DNA from: an uncultured Rhodospirillales bacterium
GTDB taxonomy: Bacteria; Pseudomonadota; Alphaproteobacteria; Acetobacterales; Acetobacteraceae
NCBI GenBank assembly: GCA_903924855.1
Contig: CAIYCW010000154.1
Span: forward strand, 1 to 64,000
DNA length: 64,000 bases
Direction: 5' to 3'
The position numbers and the translations under genes are program-made. The notes beneath the pieces were generated by a model. It did no database searches and was not told the origin of the DNA. It was given only the letters and a program-made list of their open reading frames with translations. Shown piece after piece: positions 53,339-61,253 of this stretch (positions are counted from its first letter, which is position 1; each line of letters starts with the position of its first letter).

Positions 53339-53368
53339 GGCGGAGGCGCTGCGCGCTTCCGCCCTACG
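53339..53368. repeat. REP-like palindrome overlapping a stop codon
   Basis: GGCGGAGGCGC..GCGCTTCCGCC followed by CTACG. The CTA at 53364-53366 is, on the minus strand, the TAG stop of the YciI-like gene. Confidence 0.72.
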
Positions 53369-53657
53369 TGATTGGCAATTCGCGGATTTCGATGGTGCCG
53401 CCGGCCTCGTAGACGGGGTTGCCGGGGAGCAAATCGCGCACATCGGCGATGGTGTCGGCGGTGACGCGCAGATAGCCGCCGATGGTTTGGGTGATCGGCC
53501 GCGTTGCGTTGTCCTTGCGGACGCAGATGCCGTCCCCCACCGCGCTGCCGCCCTCGAAGACGCCACGCTGGCGCAGGCCCGCCAGATAGGCGGGCCAGGC
53601 GCTGGCGGCGGGCTTCACCGGCGCATCATCATGCATCAGCAGGATGAAATCCGGCAT
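53364..53657 (-). CDS. YciI/DGPF-like small protein
   Basis: 97 residues. The opening MPDFILLMHDDAP, the GGTIEIREL terminus and the size fit the YCII-related (DGPF) fold, dimeric ferredoxin-like proteins of mostly unknown function, some fused or linked to sigma factors. No catalytic residues can be assigned with confidence. It follows the TPP enzyme gene by 4 bp on the same strand. Its stop codon comes from a REP-like repeat, so the original C-terminus may have differed. Confidence 0.75.
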   Translation of the reverse strand: MPDFILLMHDDAPVKPAASAWPAYLAGLRQRGVFEGGSAVGDGICVRKDNATRPITQTIGGYLRVTADTIADVRDLLPGNPVYEAGGTIEIRELPIT

Positions 53658-53661
53658 GCGG

Positions 53662-55404
53662 TCAGCGCTTCTTGGCGCGGGGTTTGGCCGGGGCGCGTTT
53701 GGCCTTGGGGTGTTTGGGGGCGCCGGGGTCGGCGGCGGCGGCTTCGCGCAGCTGGGTGATGGTGGCGCGTGAGGTGATCTGCTCGGGGTTCATCCGCAGT
53801 TCGATCACCGCGGGTTTGCCGCTGGCCACCGCACGTCGGAAGGCGGGGGTGAAGCCCGCGGTGTCGCTCACCACCTCGCCATGGCCGCCGAAGCTTTCGA
53901 TGAAGCGGGCGAAATCCGGGTTGGTGAGCGAGGTGCCGGAGACGCGGCCGGGATAGGTGCGTTCCTGATACATGCGGATGGTGCCGTACATCTGGTTGTT
54001 GAACACCAGCACGATGGGCGCCACGGCGTGGTGGCAGGCGGTGGCGAGTTCCTGGCCGGTCATCAGAAACCCGCCATCGCCCACGAAGCACACCACCTGG
54101 CGGTTGGGATGGACGATCTTGAGGCCGATGGCGGCCGGAACACCGTAGCCCATGGCGCCGTTGGTGGGGCCGTAGAAGCGCTGCTGGTCGGTGAGGTGCA
54201 TGAAGCGCGGCGACCAGGTGGCGAAATTGCCGGCGTCGCACGTCATGATGGCGTCCGGCTCCAACAGGGATTCCAGCTCGCGCATGCATTGGGCGACGTT
54301 GAGGGGGCCGGCATAGTCCGGCACCACCATGCCCTTCAGGCGCAGGGCGCGCAGCTCCTGGGTCCAGCTGCTCCAGTCATGCGGGGTGAGCGTGACGCGG
54401 TGGGCGGCTTCGGCGAAGGCGTTGAGGTCGGTTGCGATGCCAAGGGCGGGGCGGAAGACGCGGCCGATCTCGGATTGTTCCTGATGGACATGGATGATGG
54501 GCGTGCCGCCCACCGCCTCGAACAGGGTGTAGCCCTGGCTGACCGCCTCGCCGAGGCGGGTACCGATGGCGAGGATGAGATCGGCCTCCTTGATGCGGGC
54601 GATCAGTGCGGGGTCGGAGCCGACGCCGACATCGCCCACGAAATTGTCTGCCGTGCCGGGATAGAGCGACTGGCGGCGGAAGCTGACCGTGGTGGGGATG
54701 TTGTGGGCGCGCAGGAAGGCGCCGATGGCGGCACGCCCGGCTTCGGTCCAGCCGGAGCCGCCCAGGATGGCCAGCGGCTTGTGGGCGGCGTTGAGCATGG
54801 TGGCGAACTGCACGAGGGAAGCCGGGTCCGGATGCGGGCGGAAGACCAGGGCGGGCGGGATGTCCGGCACGGTGACCAGATGTTTCTGCATCTCCTCCGA
54901 CAGCGCGATCACCACCGGGCCGGGCCTGCCGGAGGTGGCGACATCGACCGCGTGGGCCACGAGTTCGGGTATGCGGGCGGCGTCGTCGATCTGGGTGACC
55001 CATTTGGCCAACGGCTGGAACATCCGGCGGTAATCGACTTCCTGGAAGCTTTCACGGTCGGTTTCGGCGAACGGTATCTGGCCCACGAACAGCAGGAGTG
55101 GCGTGCTGTCCTGCTGGGCGATGTGCACGCCGATGGCGGCGTGGCAGGCGCCGGGGCCGCGGGTGACGAAGGCGGCGGCGGGTTTGCCGTGCAGCTTGCC
55201 ATAGGCTTCGGCCATGTTCACAGCACCCGCCTCGAAGCGGCAGGTGGTGAGATGGAGGTGGTTGCGCACGGCGTAGAGCCCGTCCAGCACGTCCAGATAC
55301 GATTCGCCGGGGACGGCGAAGGCGTGGTCGATGCCCTGGGCCACCAGCGCATCGGCCAGGATGCGCCCGCCGGTGCGGGGTTTTGGGGTGGTGCTGGCGG
55401 CCAT
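53662..55404 (-). CDS. thiamine pyrophosphate-dependent enzyme, acetolactate synthase large-subunit-like
   Basis: 580 residues from ATG 55404. Three-domain TPP enzyme: the catalytic Glu in AVPGESYLDVLDGLY near residue 33, a central FAD/regulatory domain, and the TPP-magnesium motif GDGGFLMTGQELATACHHAVAPIVLVFNN near 430. The C-terminal 25 residues are a Lys/Pro/Ala tail (PKHPKAKRAPAKPRAKKR) unusual for the family. No small regulatory ilvN subunit is nearby, so it is more likely a decarboxylase or carboligase for a 2-oxo acid than a biosynthetic ALS. It lies beside the divergent GntR-tricarboxylate region and may act on its products. Confidence 0.85.
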   Translation of the reverse strand: MAASTTPKPRTGGRILADALVAQGIDHAFAVPGESYLDVLDGLYAVRNHLHLTTCRFEAGAVNMAEAYGKLHGKPAAAFVTRGPGACHAAIGVHIAQQDSTPLLLFVGQIPFAETDRESFQEVDYRRMFQPLAKWVTQIDDAARIPELVAHAVDVATSGRPGPVVIALSEEMQKHLVTVPDIPPALVFRPHPDPASLVQFATMLNAAHKPLAILGGSGWTEAGRAAIGAFLRAHNIPTTVSFRRQSLYPGTADNFVGDVGVGSDPALIARIKEADLILAIGTRLGEAVSQGYTLFEAVGGTPIIHVHQEQSEIGRVFRPALGIATDLNAFAEAAHRVTLTPHDWSSWTQELRALRLKGMVVPDYAGPLNVAQCMRELESLLEPDAIMTCDAGNFATWSPRFMHLTDQQRFYGPTNGAMGYGVPAAIGLKIVHPNRQVVCFVGDGGFLMTGQELATACHHAVAPIVLVFNNQMYGTIRMYQERTYPGRVSGTSLTNPDFARFIESFGGHGEVVSDTAGFTPAFRRAVASGKPAVIELRMNPEQITSRATITQLREAAAADPGAPKHPKAKRAPAKPRAKKR

Positions 55405-55480
55405 GGCGGTGATCTCCCGTGTTTCCCGCAAGCCTAGCCCAGGCGGCGTCACCGGTCACGGGGCGGGCTTGTGGTGATTT

Positions 55481-56167
55481 TCAGCCTGTTTCGGTCTGGA
55501 TCAGCGCGGCCTCGCGGCGCAGGCGGGCGGCGGCGATGTGGCGGCGCATCATCATCTCGGCCAGATCGGCGTCCCGATCCTCGATGGCGGCGACGATGCG
55601 TTCATGTTCCAGCGCCGCGCGTGTGGTGCGGGGGCGTGGGAAGGTGGGCAGGCCGCGATAGAGGCGCAGCAGCGGGTAGAGTTCGAGGCAGAGCAGGTCG
55701 GTCAGCATCGGGTTGCGGCTGTACTGCGCGATGGCGAAGTGGAAATCCTGATCGTCGCGCTCGTTGAGGTCGCGGTCCTGGCCAGGGCTTGCGCGTGTGA
55801 CGGCCGCGCGCAGGCGGGTGATCTCGGCATTGCTTGCCTGCAGCGCGCAGAGCCGCGCCGCCATGCCTTCCAGCGCCTCACGCACCAGGAACAGCTCGGC
55901 CAACGCTTCGGGGGAGGGTTTGACGATGCGGGCCCCCTGGTTGGCGGAGCGGGTGATCAGTTTGCGTTCCTGCAGCCGGTGCAGCGCCTCGCGTAGCGGG
56001 CCGCGGCTGATGCCGTATTGGCGGGCCAAAGCGGGCTCGCTGATCTTCATGCCGGGGGGCAGCTCGCCGGAGAGGATGGCTTCGCTGAGGCGGTGATAGA
56101 CCTGCTCGGCCAGGGTGCCGGATGCCTCCTCGACCTCGGGGTTATGTTGACACTCTTGATCGTTCAA
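55481..56167 (-). CDS. GntR family transcriptional regulator (FCD/FadR subfamily)
   Basis: 228 residues if started at TTG 56167 (preceded by GGAA); the frame is open to 56254 but has no ATG before the HTH. N-terminal winged helix: LAEQVYHRLSEAILSGELPPGMKISEPALARQYGISRGPLREALHRLQE. C-terminal FCD ligand domain with metal-binding-type residues (FHFAIAQYSRNP, ALEHERIVAAIEDRD). FCD proteins sense small organic acids and usually repress the adjacent operon. It diverges from the tricarboxylate catabolic operon. A TGTTGACA site lies inside its own first codons. Confidence 0.87.
   Translation of the reverse strand: MNDQECQHNPEVEEASGTLAEQVYHRLSEAILSGELPPGMKISEPALARQYGISRGPLREALHRLQERKLITRSANQGARIVKPSPEALAELFLVREALEGMAARLCALQASNAEITRLRAAVTRASPGQDRDLNERDDQDFHFAIAQYSRNPMLTDLLCLELYPLLRLYRGLPTFPRPRTTRAALEHERIVAAIEDRDADLAEMMMRRHIAAARLRREAALIQTETG
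56145..56152. promoter_or_regulatory. candidate GntR operator 1 (TGTTGACA)
   Basis: TGTTGACA has the TGT-N2-ACA dyad typical of FCD-GntR operators. It lies in the first codons of the regulator gene, which suits autoregulation. An identical octamer occurs 63 bp away. Confidence 0.5.
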
Positions 56168-56207
56168 AGCGCTTATTCCGCATTTTGATGCGACAGACCC
56201 GCCAAAG

Positions 56208-56215
56208 TGTTGACA
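56208..56215. promoter_or_regulatory. candidate GntR operator 2 (TGTTGACA), overlapping a -35 element
   Basis: Second TGTTGACA. It overlaps TTGACA at 56210-56215, the apparent -35 of the promoter for the lyase operon. A bound regulator would block RNA polymerase, consistent with repression. Confidence 0.52.
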
Positions 56216-56239
56216 GTTTTTCCGAGCACTGTCTAGGCT
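56210..56239 (+). promoter_or_regulatory. predicted sigma70-type promoter of the tricarboxylate operon
   Basis: TTGACA (56210-56215) and TAGGCT (56234-56239) are separated by 18 bp. The -35 is a perfect consensus; the -10 is weak. Transcription would start near 56246, about 20 bp before the lyase start codon at 56266. Confidence 0.5.
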
Positions 56240-56265
56240 TGGGGCAATCAACAAGGCTTTCCGGG

Positions 56266-57192
56266 ATGGACACGATGAGTGCTGCGCAAACCCTCTCCCC
56301 CGGCGCCCAGCTGCGGGCCTTGCTGGCCGAGCCGGGCATCATGGTGGCGCCTGGCGTGTATGACGGGTTCAGCCTGCGCCTGGTGGAGATGATGGGCTAC
56401 AAGACCGCCGCCATCACCGGGGCGGGTCTGAGCGAGAGCAATCTCGGTTGGCCGGATGTCGGCATCATGGGCTACACCGAGAATCTGCGCGCCTGTTCGG
56501 CGCTGGCCGCGGTGAGTTCCATCCCGCTGGCCGCCGATGGCGACACCGGCTACGGCAATGCACTGAACGTGTATTTCACGATTCAGGGCTTCGAGCGCGC
56601 CGGCTTGGCCTGCCTGATGATCGAGGATCAGGTCTGGCCGAAGCGCTGCGGCCATATGGAAGGCAAGCAGGTGATCTCCGCCGAGGAAGGCGTTGAGAAG
56701 ATCCGTGCGGCGAGCGAGGCGCGGCGTGACAAGGATTTCGTGATCAAGGCGCGCACCGATGCCACCGCCATTCATGGCCTGGGCGAGGCGATCCGCCGGT
56801 TGAACCTGTATGCCGAGGCGGGGGCGGATATTCTGTTCGCCGATGCGCTGCTCTCGGCCGAGGATATCGGCACGGTGGCGCGCAATGTCAGCAAGCCGCT
56901 GACGGTGAACATGGGGTTTGGCATCCGTCAGCGCCCGACCACGCCGCTGCTGTCGACACGGCAGCTGGAGGATCTGGGGGTGAAGGCGGTGTCCTTCCCG
57001 CGCATGCTGACCGCTGCCGCCATTCAGGGCATGAAGAACGCGCTGGCGGTGCTGGGGCAGTCGATTGCGGAGGAGCGGGTGATCGACCGGCCGGATCTGC
57101 TGGTGTCGTTTGGGGAGATCAACGAGCTGATGGGGGCGGCCAAGATCAAATCGATCGAGGACGCCTTTATCGGCACGCGAAACGCCGGCTGA
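56266..57192 (+). CDS. isocitrate lyase / PEP mutase superfamily lyase (PrpB-like)
   Basis: 308 residues from ATG 56266 (ATG 56275 also possible). TIM-barrel lyase: metal-binding DGDTGYGN (91-98) and the catalytic-loop KRCGH (126-130) as in 2-methylisocitrate lyase PrpB, then KARTDATA near 158. Cleaves a C-C bond in a 2-substituted hydroxy-acid, giving pyruvate or glyoxylate plus a second acid. Oxaloacetate decarboxylase-type activity is an alternative. First gene of the operon, before an aconitase-like and a PrpD-like gene, so the isocitrate-type product of those dehydratases is the likely substrate. Confidence 0.88.
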   Translation: MDTMSAAQTLSPGAQLRALLAEPGIMVAPGVYDGFSLRLVEMMGYKTAAITGAGLSESNLGWPDVGIMGYTENLRACSALAAVSSIPLAADGDTGYGNALNVYFTIQGFERAGLACLMIEDQVWPKRCGHMEGKQVISAEEGVEKIRAASEARRDKDFVIKARTDATAIHGLGEAIRRLNLYAEAGADILFADALLSAEDIGTVARNVSKPLTVNMGFGIRQRPTTPLLSTRQLEDLGVKAVSFPRMLTAAAIQGMKNALAVLGQSIAEERVIDRPDLLVSFGEINELMGAAKIKSIEDAFIGTRNAG

Positions 57193-57213
57193 GAACGAGC
57201 GGGAGGGCCGGGC

Positions 57214-59856
57214 ATGCGGGACTCCTTCGCGACACGCCGTCTGCTTGCGGGTGATGTCGGCTATCACAGCCTGACAGCGCTTGGAGCGGCGCTGGGCGTT
57301 GATCTGTCCGCCATGCCGGTGTCGTTGAAGGTGCTGCTGGAGAACCTGCTGCGGCACGAGGACGGGGTGACCGTCACACGTGATGACATCGCGGCGCTGG
57401 CGCGCTGGCCTGATCCGGTGAGCCTGGACCGGGAGGTGGCGTTTCATCCGTCCCGCGTGCTGATGCCGGACAGTTCGGGGGTGCCGCTGCTGATCGACCT
57501 GGCGGCGATGCGCGATGCGATGGTGGCGCGTGGGTTGGACCCGCGGCTGGTGGACCCGATGGTGCGCACCGATCTGGTGATCGACCATTCGGTGCGGGTT
57601 GATCAGGCCGGCAGCGCGCAGGCCTATGGCGCCAATCTGAAGGCGGAGCTGGAGCGCAACCGGGAGCGCTACGGCGTGGTGCGCTGGGCGATGGAGCAGT
57701 TTCAGAACCTGCGCGTGGTGCCGCCGGGCAACGGCATCGTGCATCAGATCAACATCGAGCATCTGGCCGATGTGGTGTCCTGCGTGGACATGCCGGGCGG
57801 GCGGCTGGCGTTTCCGGACACGCTGGTCGGCATGGACAGCCACACGCCGATGGTGAACGCGCTGGGCGTGTTCGGCTGGGGTGTGGGCGGGATCGAGGCG
57901 GCAACGGCGATGTTCGGCCAGCCGGTGGGGCTGCCGACGCCGCGGGTGGTGGGCTGCTGCCTGGTGGGGCGGCCGCCGGTGGGGACGATGTGCACCGATA
58001 TCGTGCTGGCGTTGACGAAGTTCCTGCGCGCGGCCGATGTGCTGGCGGCGGTGGTGGAGTTCTGCGGGCCGGCGCTGGAGCATCTGGCGCTGCCGGACCG
58101 GGCGACGATTGCCAACATGGCGCCGGAATATGGCGCCACGATGGGGTTCTTCCCGATCGATGACGAGACGCTGCGCTATCTGCGCCGGACCGGGCGCGCG
58201 CCCGGCCATGTGGATCTGGTCGAGCGCTATGCCCGCGCGCAAGGCCTGTGGCGGGAGCGGGAGCCCGCGTTTGAGACGGTGCTGGAGTTTGATCTGTCGG
58301 GCGTTGTGCCGTGCCTCGCCGGCCCGTCCCGGCCGGAGGCGCTGGTGGCGCTGCCGGAGGTGGCCGCGCGGTTTCGCAGTGCCTATGCCGCGCGGGGTGC
58401 CGGTGAGGCGCAGGCGCCGGATGCGACACTGGCACAGCGGCCCTTGCAGCATGGCGACATCGCAATTGCCGCCATCGCCTCCTGCACCAACACGGCCAAC
58501 CCGTATCAGATGATCGCGGCGGGGTTGCTGGCGCGCAACGCCGTGGCGCGCGGGCTGCGCAGCAAGAGCTGGATCAAGACCTCGTTCTCCCCCGGCTCGC
58601 GCGCCGTGCCCGCGATGCTGGCCAAGGCCGGGTTGAGCGAGGCGCTGGATGCGCTGGGCTTCAACCTTGCGGGGTTTGGCTGCATGAGCTGCGGCAGTGG
58701 GTCGGGCGCCATCGCCGAGGATGTGGCGCGGCAGATCGCCGAAGGCGGGCTGGTGGCGGCGGGGGTGATCTCGAGCAACCGCAATTTCGATGGCAGGCTG
58801 AATGCGGCGGTGCGCGGCACGTTTCTGGGATCGCCGCCGCTGGTGGTGGCCTATGCGCTGGCCGGGTCTGTTCTGGTGGATATCACGCGCGCCCCGCTCG
58901 GGCTGGATTCGGATGGCGCACCGGTGCATCTGGCCGAGCTGTGGCCCAGTGACGCGCAGATCCGCGCCTGTCTTGATGCGGCGCTGAGCGAGGCGTTGTT
59001 TCACGACGCCTATGACAGCTTCGCCGATCCCGGACCGGACTGGCACAGCATTCCACATGCCTCTGCACCGGTGCTCACCTGGGATCCGGCCAGCACGTTT
59101 CTGCGCCGGCCGCCGTTTCTGGAGGCTGCGGATGATCTGGCCGCGCCCATCGAAGGCGCGCGCATCCTGCTGCTGCTGGGCGATGACGTGACCACCGATC
59201 ATATCTCGCCAGGGGCCACGGTTCCGCCGGACACCGAGGCCGGTGCTTATCTGGCTGCACAGGGTGTGCCGGTGGCGCGTTTCGGCACCTATATCGGACG
59301 CCGGGCCAATCATGAGGTGATGCTGCGTGGCACCTTCGCCAATGTGCGGCTGCGCAACGAGATGGTGCCGGAGTGCGAGGGCGGCTTCACCCGGCATCTG
59401 CCGAGCGGCGAGGTGATGACGATCTATCGCGCGGCCGAGCGCTACCGGGCGGAGAACCGCGCTGTGGTGGTGTTCGCCGGGGCCAATTACGGCTGCGGCT
59501 CGTCACGCGACTGGGCGGCGAAGGGCACACGGCTGCTGGGCATCCGCGCGGTGATCGCGGAGAGTTTCGAGCGCATCCACCGCTCCAACCTGGTGGGGAT
59601 GGGCGTGCTGCCGTTGCAGTTCCCGCCTGGTGTGACGCGCCGCAGCCTGGGGCTTGATGGCTCGGAGCTCATCGACATCGCCGATATGGCGGCGGCGCTG
59701 ACCCCGGGGGCGGTGGTGGTGATGCGGGTGCGGCGCGGCGATGGCCGCGTGGAGGATGTGCCGCTTGCGTCTCGCGTGGACACACGGCGCGAGGCGGATT
59801 GGGTGCGGGGCGGCGGCATTCTGCCGTATATTTTGAAGGAACTGGCTTCGGCATGA
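57214..59856 (+). CDS. aconitase-family hydratase (AcnA/AcnD-like)
   Basis: 880 residues from ATG 57214 with GGGAGGG upstream; full AcnA length. Fe-S cysteines: Cys424 in ASCTNTANP, and Cys490 and Cys493 in GCMSCGSGSG, where housekeeping aconitase usually has a CIGNSG sequence. The C-terminal swivel domain has GCGSSRDWAAKGTRLLG and ESFERIHRSNLVGMGVLPLQF. PPGNGIVHQINIE and DSHTPMVNALG resemble AcnD (2-methylcitrate dehydratase) more than AcnA (PPGTGICHQVN, DSHTTMIN). It probably dehydrates or rehydrates a citrate analogue. It is most likely a paralogue of the TCA aconitase. Ends in an ATGA overlap with the next gene. Confidence 0.9.
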   Translation: MRDSFATRRLLAGDVGYHSLTALGAALGVDLSAMPVSLKVLLENLLRHEDGVTVTRDDIAALARWPDPVSLDREVAFHPSRVLMPDSSGVPLLIDLAAMRDAMVARGLDPRLVDPMVRTDLVIDHSVRVDQAGSAQAYGANLKAELERNRERYGVVRWAMEQFQNLRVVPPGNGIVHQINIEHLADVVSCVDMPGGRLAFPDTLVGMDSHTPMVNALGVFGWGVGGIEAATAMFGQPVGLPTPRVVGCCLVGRPPVGTMCTDIVLALTKFLRAADVLAAVVEFCGPALEHLALPDRATIANMAPEYGATMGFFPIDDETLRYLRRTGRAPGHVDLVERYARAQGLWREREPAFETVLEFDLSGVVPCLAGPSRPEALVALPEVAARFRSAYAARGAGEAQAPDATLAQRPLQHGDIAIAAIASCTNTANPYQMIAAGLLARNAVARGLRSKSWIKTSFSPGSRAVPAMLAKAGLSEALDALGFNLAGFGCMSCGSGSGAIAEDVARQIAEGGLVAAGVISSNRNFDGRLNAAVRGTFLGSPPLVVAYALAGSVLVDITRAPLGLDSDGAPVHLAELWPSDAQIRACLDAALSEALFHDAYDSFADPGPDWHSIPHASAPVLTWDPASTFLRRPPFLEAADDLAAPIEGARILLLLGDDVTTDHISPGATVPPDTEAGAYLAAQGVPVARFGTYIGRRANHEVMLRGTFANVRLRNEMVPECEGGFTRHLPSGEVMTIYRAAERYRAENRAVVVFAGANYGCGSSRDWAAKGTRLLGIRAVIAESFERIHRSNLVGMGVLPLQFPPGVTRRSLGLDGSELIDIADMAAALTPGAVVVMRVRRGDGRVEDVPLASRVDTRREADWVRGGGILPYILKELASA

Positions 59857-61253
59857 CCATGAACCCATCCAGCGTCACCGCCCTTCTGTGCGAGCGGATC
59901 GTGGCGGCAAGCCGGTCCACATTGCCGCCGGACGCGCTGAAGGCGGCGCGGGAGCTGTGCCTGGACGGGATTGCGGTGGCGGTGGCGGGTGCGCAGCTGG
60001 AGGAGGCGCCGCGACTGTTGGCGGCGCATTTCGCTGATCCGTTGACCGGCACGGGCGGTGGCACGTCTTCCTCGCTGCTGGGGCTGAATGCGCGGCTGGG
60101 CACGGTGCCGGCGGCGCTGGTCAATGGCGCTGCGATGCATGTGCTGGATTTCGAGCCGATGTGGCTGCCGGCGACGCATGCGCTGTCCCCTGCCCTGGCG
60201 TCTGCCCTGGCGCTGGGTGAGGCGCTGGGCAGTTCGGGGCTGGAGGTGCTGGGTGCGGTGGTGCTGGGCATCGAGATCCAGGGGCGGTTGCGCCAGGCGG
60301 CGCGTGGGCTGGAATCGCATGAGCTGCGGTTTCATCCGCCGGGGTTTGTGGGGCCGATCGGGGCTGCCGTGGCGTGCGGGCATCTGCTGGGGTTTGATGC
60401 GCGGCAATTCGCCAATGCGATCGGCATTGCGGGGTCGCGCTGCGGCGGGCTGTTCGTCAATCTCGGCACGATGACCAAGGCGACGCACACCGCCTATGCG
60501 GCGTCACTCGGGCTGGAGGCGGCGCTGCTGACGCGCAGCGGCTTCACCGGCAGCCTGGCGCTGTTCGATGCGGGGCCGCAAAGCTACGAGAACGCGTTCT
60601 TCCCGCGCGGGCTTGATAGCGATGCGCTGCTGGCATTCGGGCAGACTCTGCGCGTGGTGGATCCCGGCTACGCGGTGAAGATCTTCCCGGCCAAATTCTC
60701 CACCCATTACGCGATCACGGCGGCGCTGGCGCTGCGCGATCGGATCCCCGATCCGTCAGCGATCACCAAGGTGCGGATCACCGCCGCCGATGTGCCCTCC
60801 AGCGACCGGCCGCATCCGCGTTCCGGCCTCGATGGCAAGTTCAGCCTGCAATACACGGCGGCGCTGGCGCTGCTGGATGGGCAGGTCGGGCTTTCGAGCT
60901 TCACCGATGCGCGGCTGCACCGGGCGGATATGCAGGCGCTGCTGCCGAAATTCGAGACGCGGCTGACGCGGGAGATTCCCAGCATCTACACCGAGGGGCG
61001 CTATCTGGATGTGGCGGTGACGCTGCAAGGTGGCGAGGTGATCACCGCGCGCTGTGAGCGACCGCGCGGCTCCTGGGGGGCGGCGCCGATCACCACGGCG
61101 GAGCTGGTGGGCAAGGCGCGGGATTGTTTTGCCACCTTCGCCACGAAAGAGGCCGCCGAGACCTGCATCGCGTCCTGCCTGGAGCTGGATCGGCTGGACG
61201 GGGTTGGTCTGCGCGCGCTGCTGCGCCTGGCCAGCACCGGGGGGCATGGCTGA
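59853..61253 (+). CDS. MmgE/PrpD family protein
   Basis: 466 residues from ATG 59853, overlapping the aconitase gene by 4 bp. All-alpha N-terminal domain with ARELCLDGIAVAVAGAQ near residue 30 and the family NGAAMHVLDFEPMWLPATHALSPALASALALGEALG near 90-125. RCGGLFVNLGTMTKATHTAYAASLGL near 200 and GYAVKIFPAKFSTHYAITAAL near 270 follow. PrpD is 2-methylcitrate dehydratase; homologues dehydrate other hydroxy-tricarboxylates (for example cis-aconitate decarboxylase in eukaryotes). With the aconitase-like gene there are two possible dehydratases in one operon. Confidence 0.93.
   Translation: MTMNPSSVTALLCERIVAASRSTLPPDALKAARELCLDGIAVAVAGAQLEEAPRLLAAHFADPLTGTGGGTSSSLLGLNARLGTVPAALVNGAAMHVLDFEPMWLPATHALSPALASALALGEALGSSGLEVLGAVVLGIEIQGRLRQAARGLESHELRFHPPGFVGPIGAAVACGHLLGFDARQFANAIGIAGSRCGGLFVNLGTMTKATHTAYAASLGLEAALLTRSGFTGSLALFDAGPQSYENAFFPRGLDSDALLAFGQTLRVVDPGYAVKIFPAKFSTHYAITAALALRDRIPDPSAITKVRITAADVPSSDRPHPRSGLDGKFSLQYTAALALLDGQVGLSSFTDARLHRADMQALLPKFETRLTREIPSIYTEGRYLDVAVTLQGGEVITARCERPRGSWGAAPITTAELVGKARDCFATFATKEAAETCIASCLELDRLDGVGLRALLRLASTGGHG

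Noticed and set aside
56248-59397. A 1049-codon open frame on the minus strand opposite the lyase and aconitase genes, and a similar 542-codon one at 4780-6408
   Set aside because: Antisense mirror frames of GC-rich genes with strong third-position bias; the translations are low-complexity His/Arg/Gln/Ala-rich and show no domain, while the plus-strand proteins carry clear motifs.
56266-61253. A complete 2-methylcitrate cycle operon
   Set aside because: No prpC (methylcitrate synthase) or prpE is present, a TctAB importer is in the operon, and an unrelated imine-acting enzyme is included.
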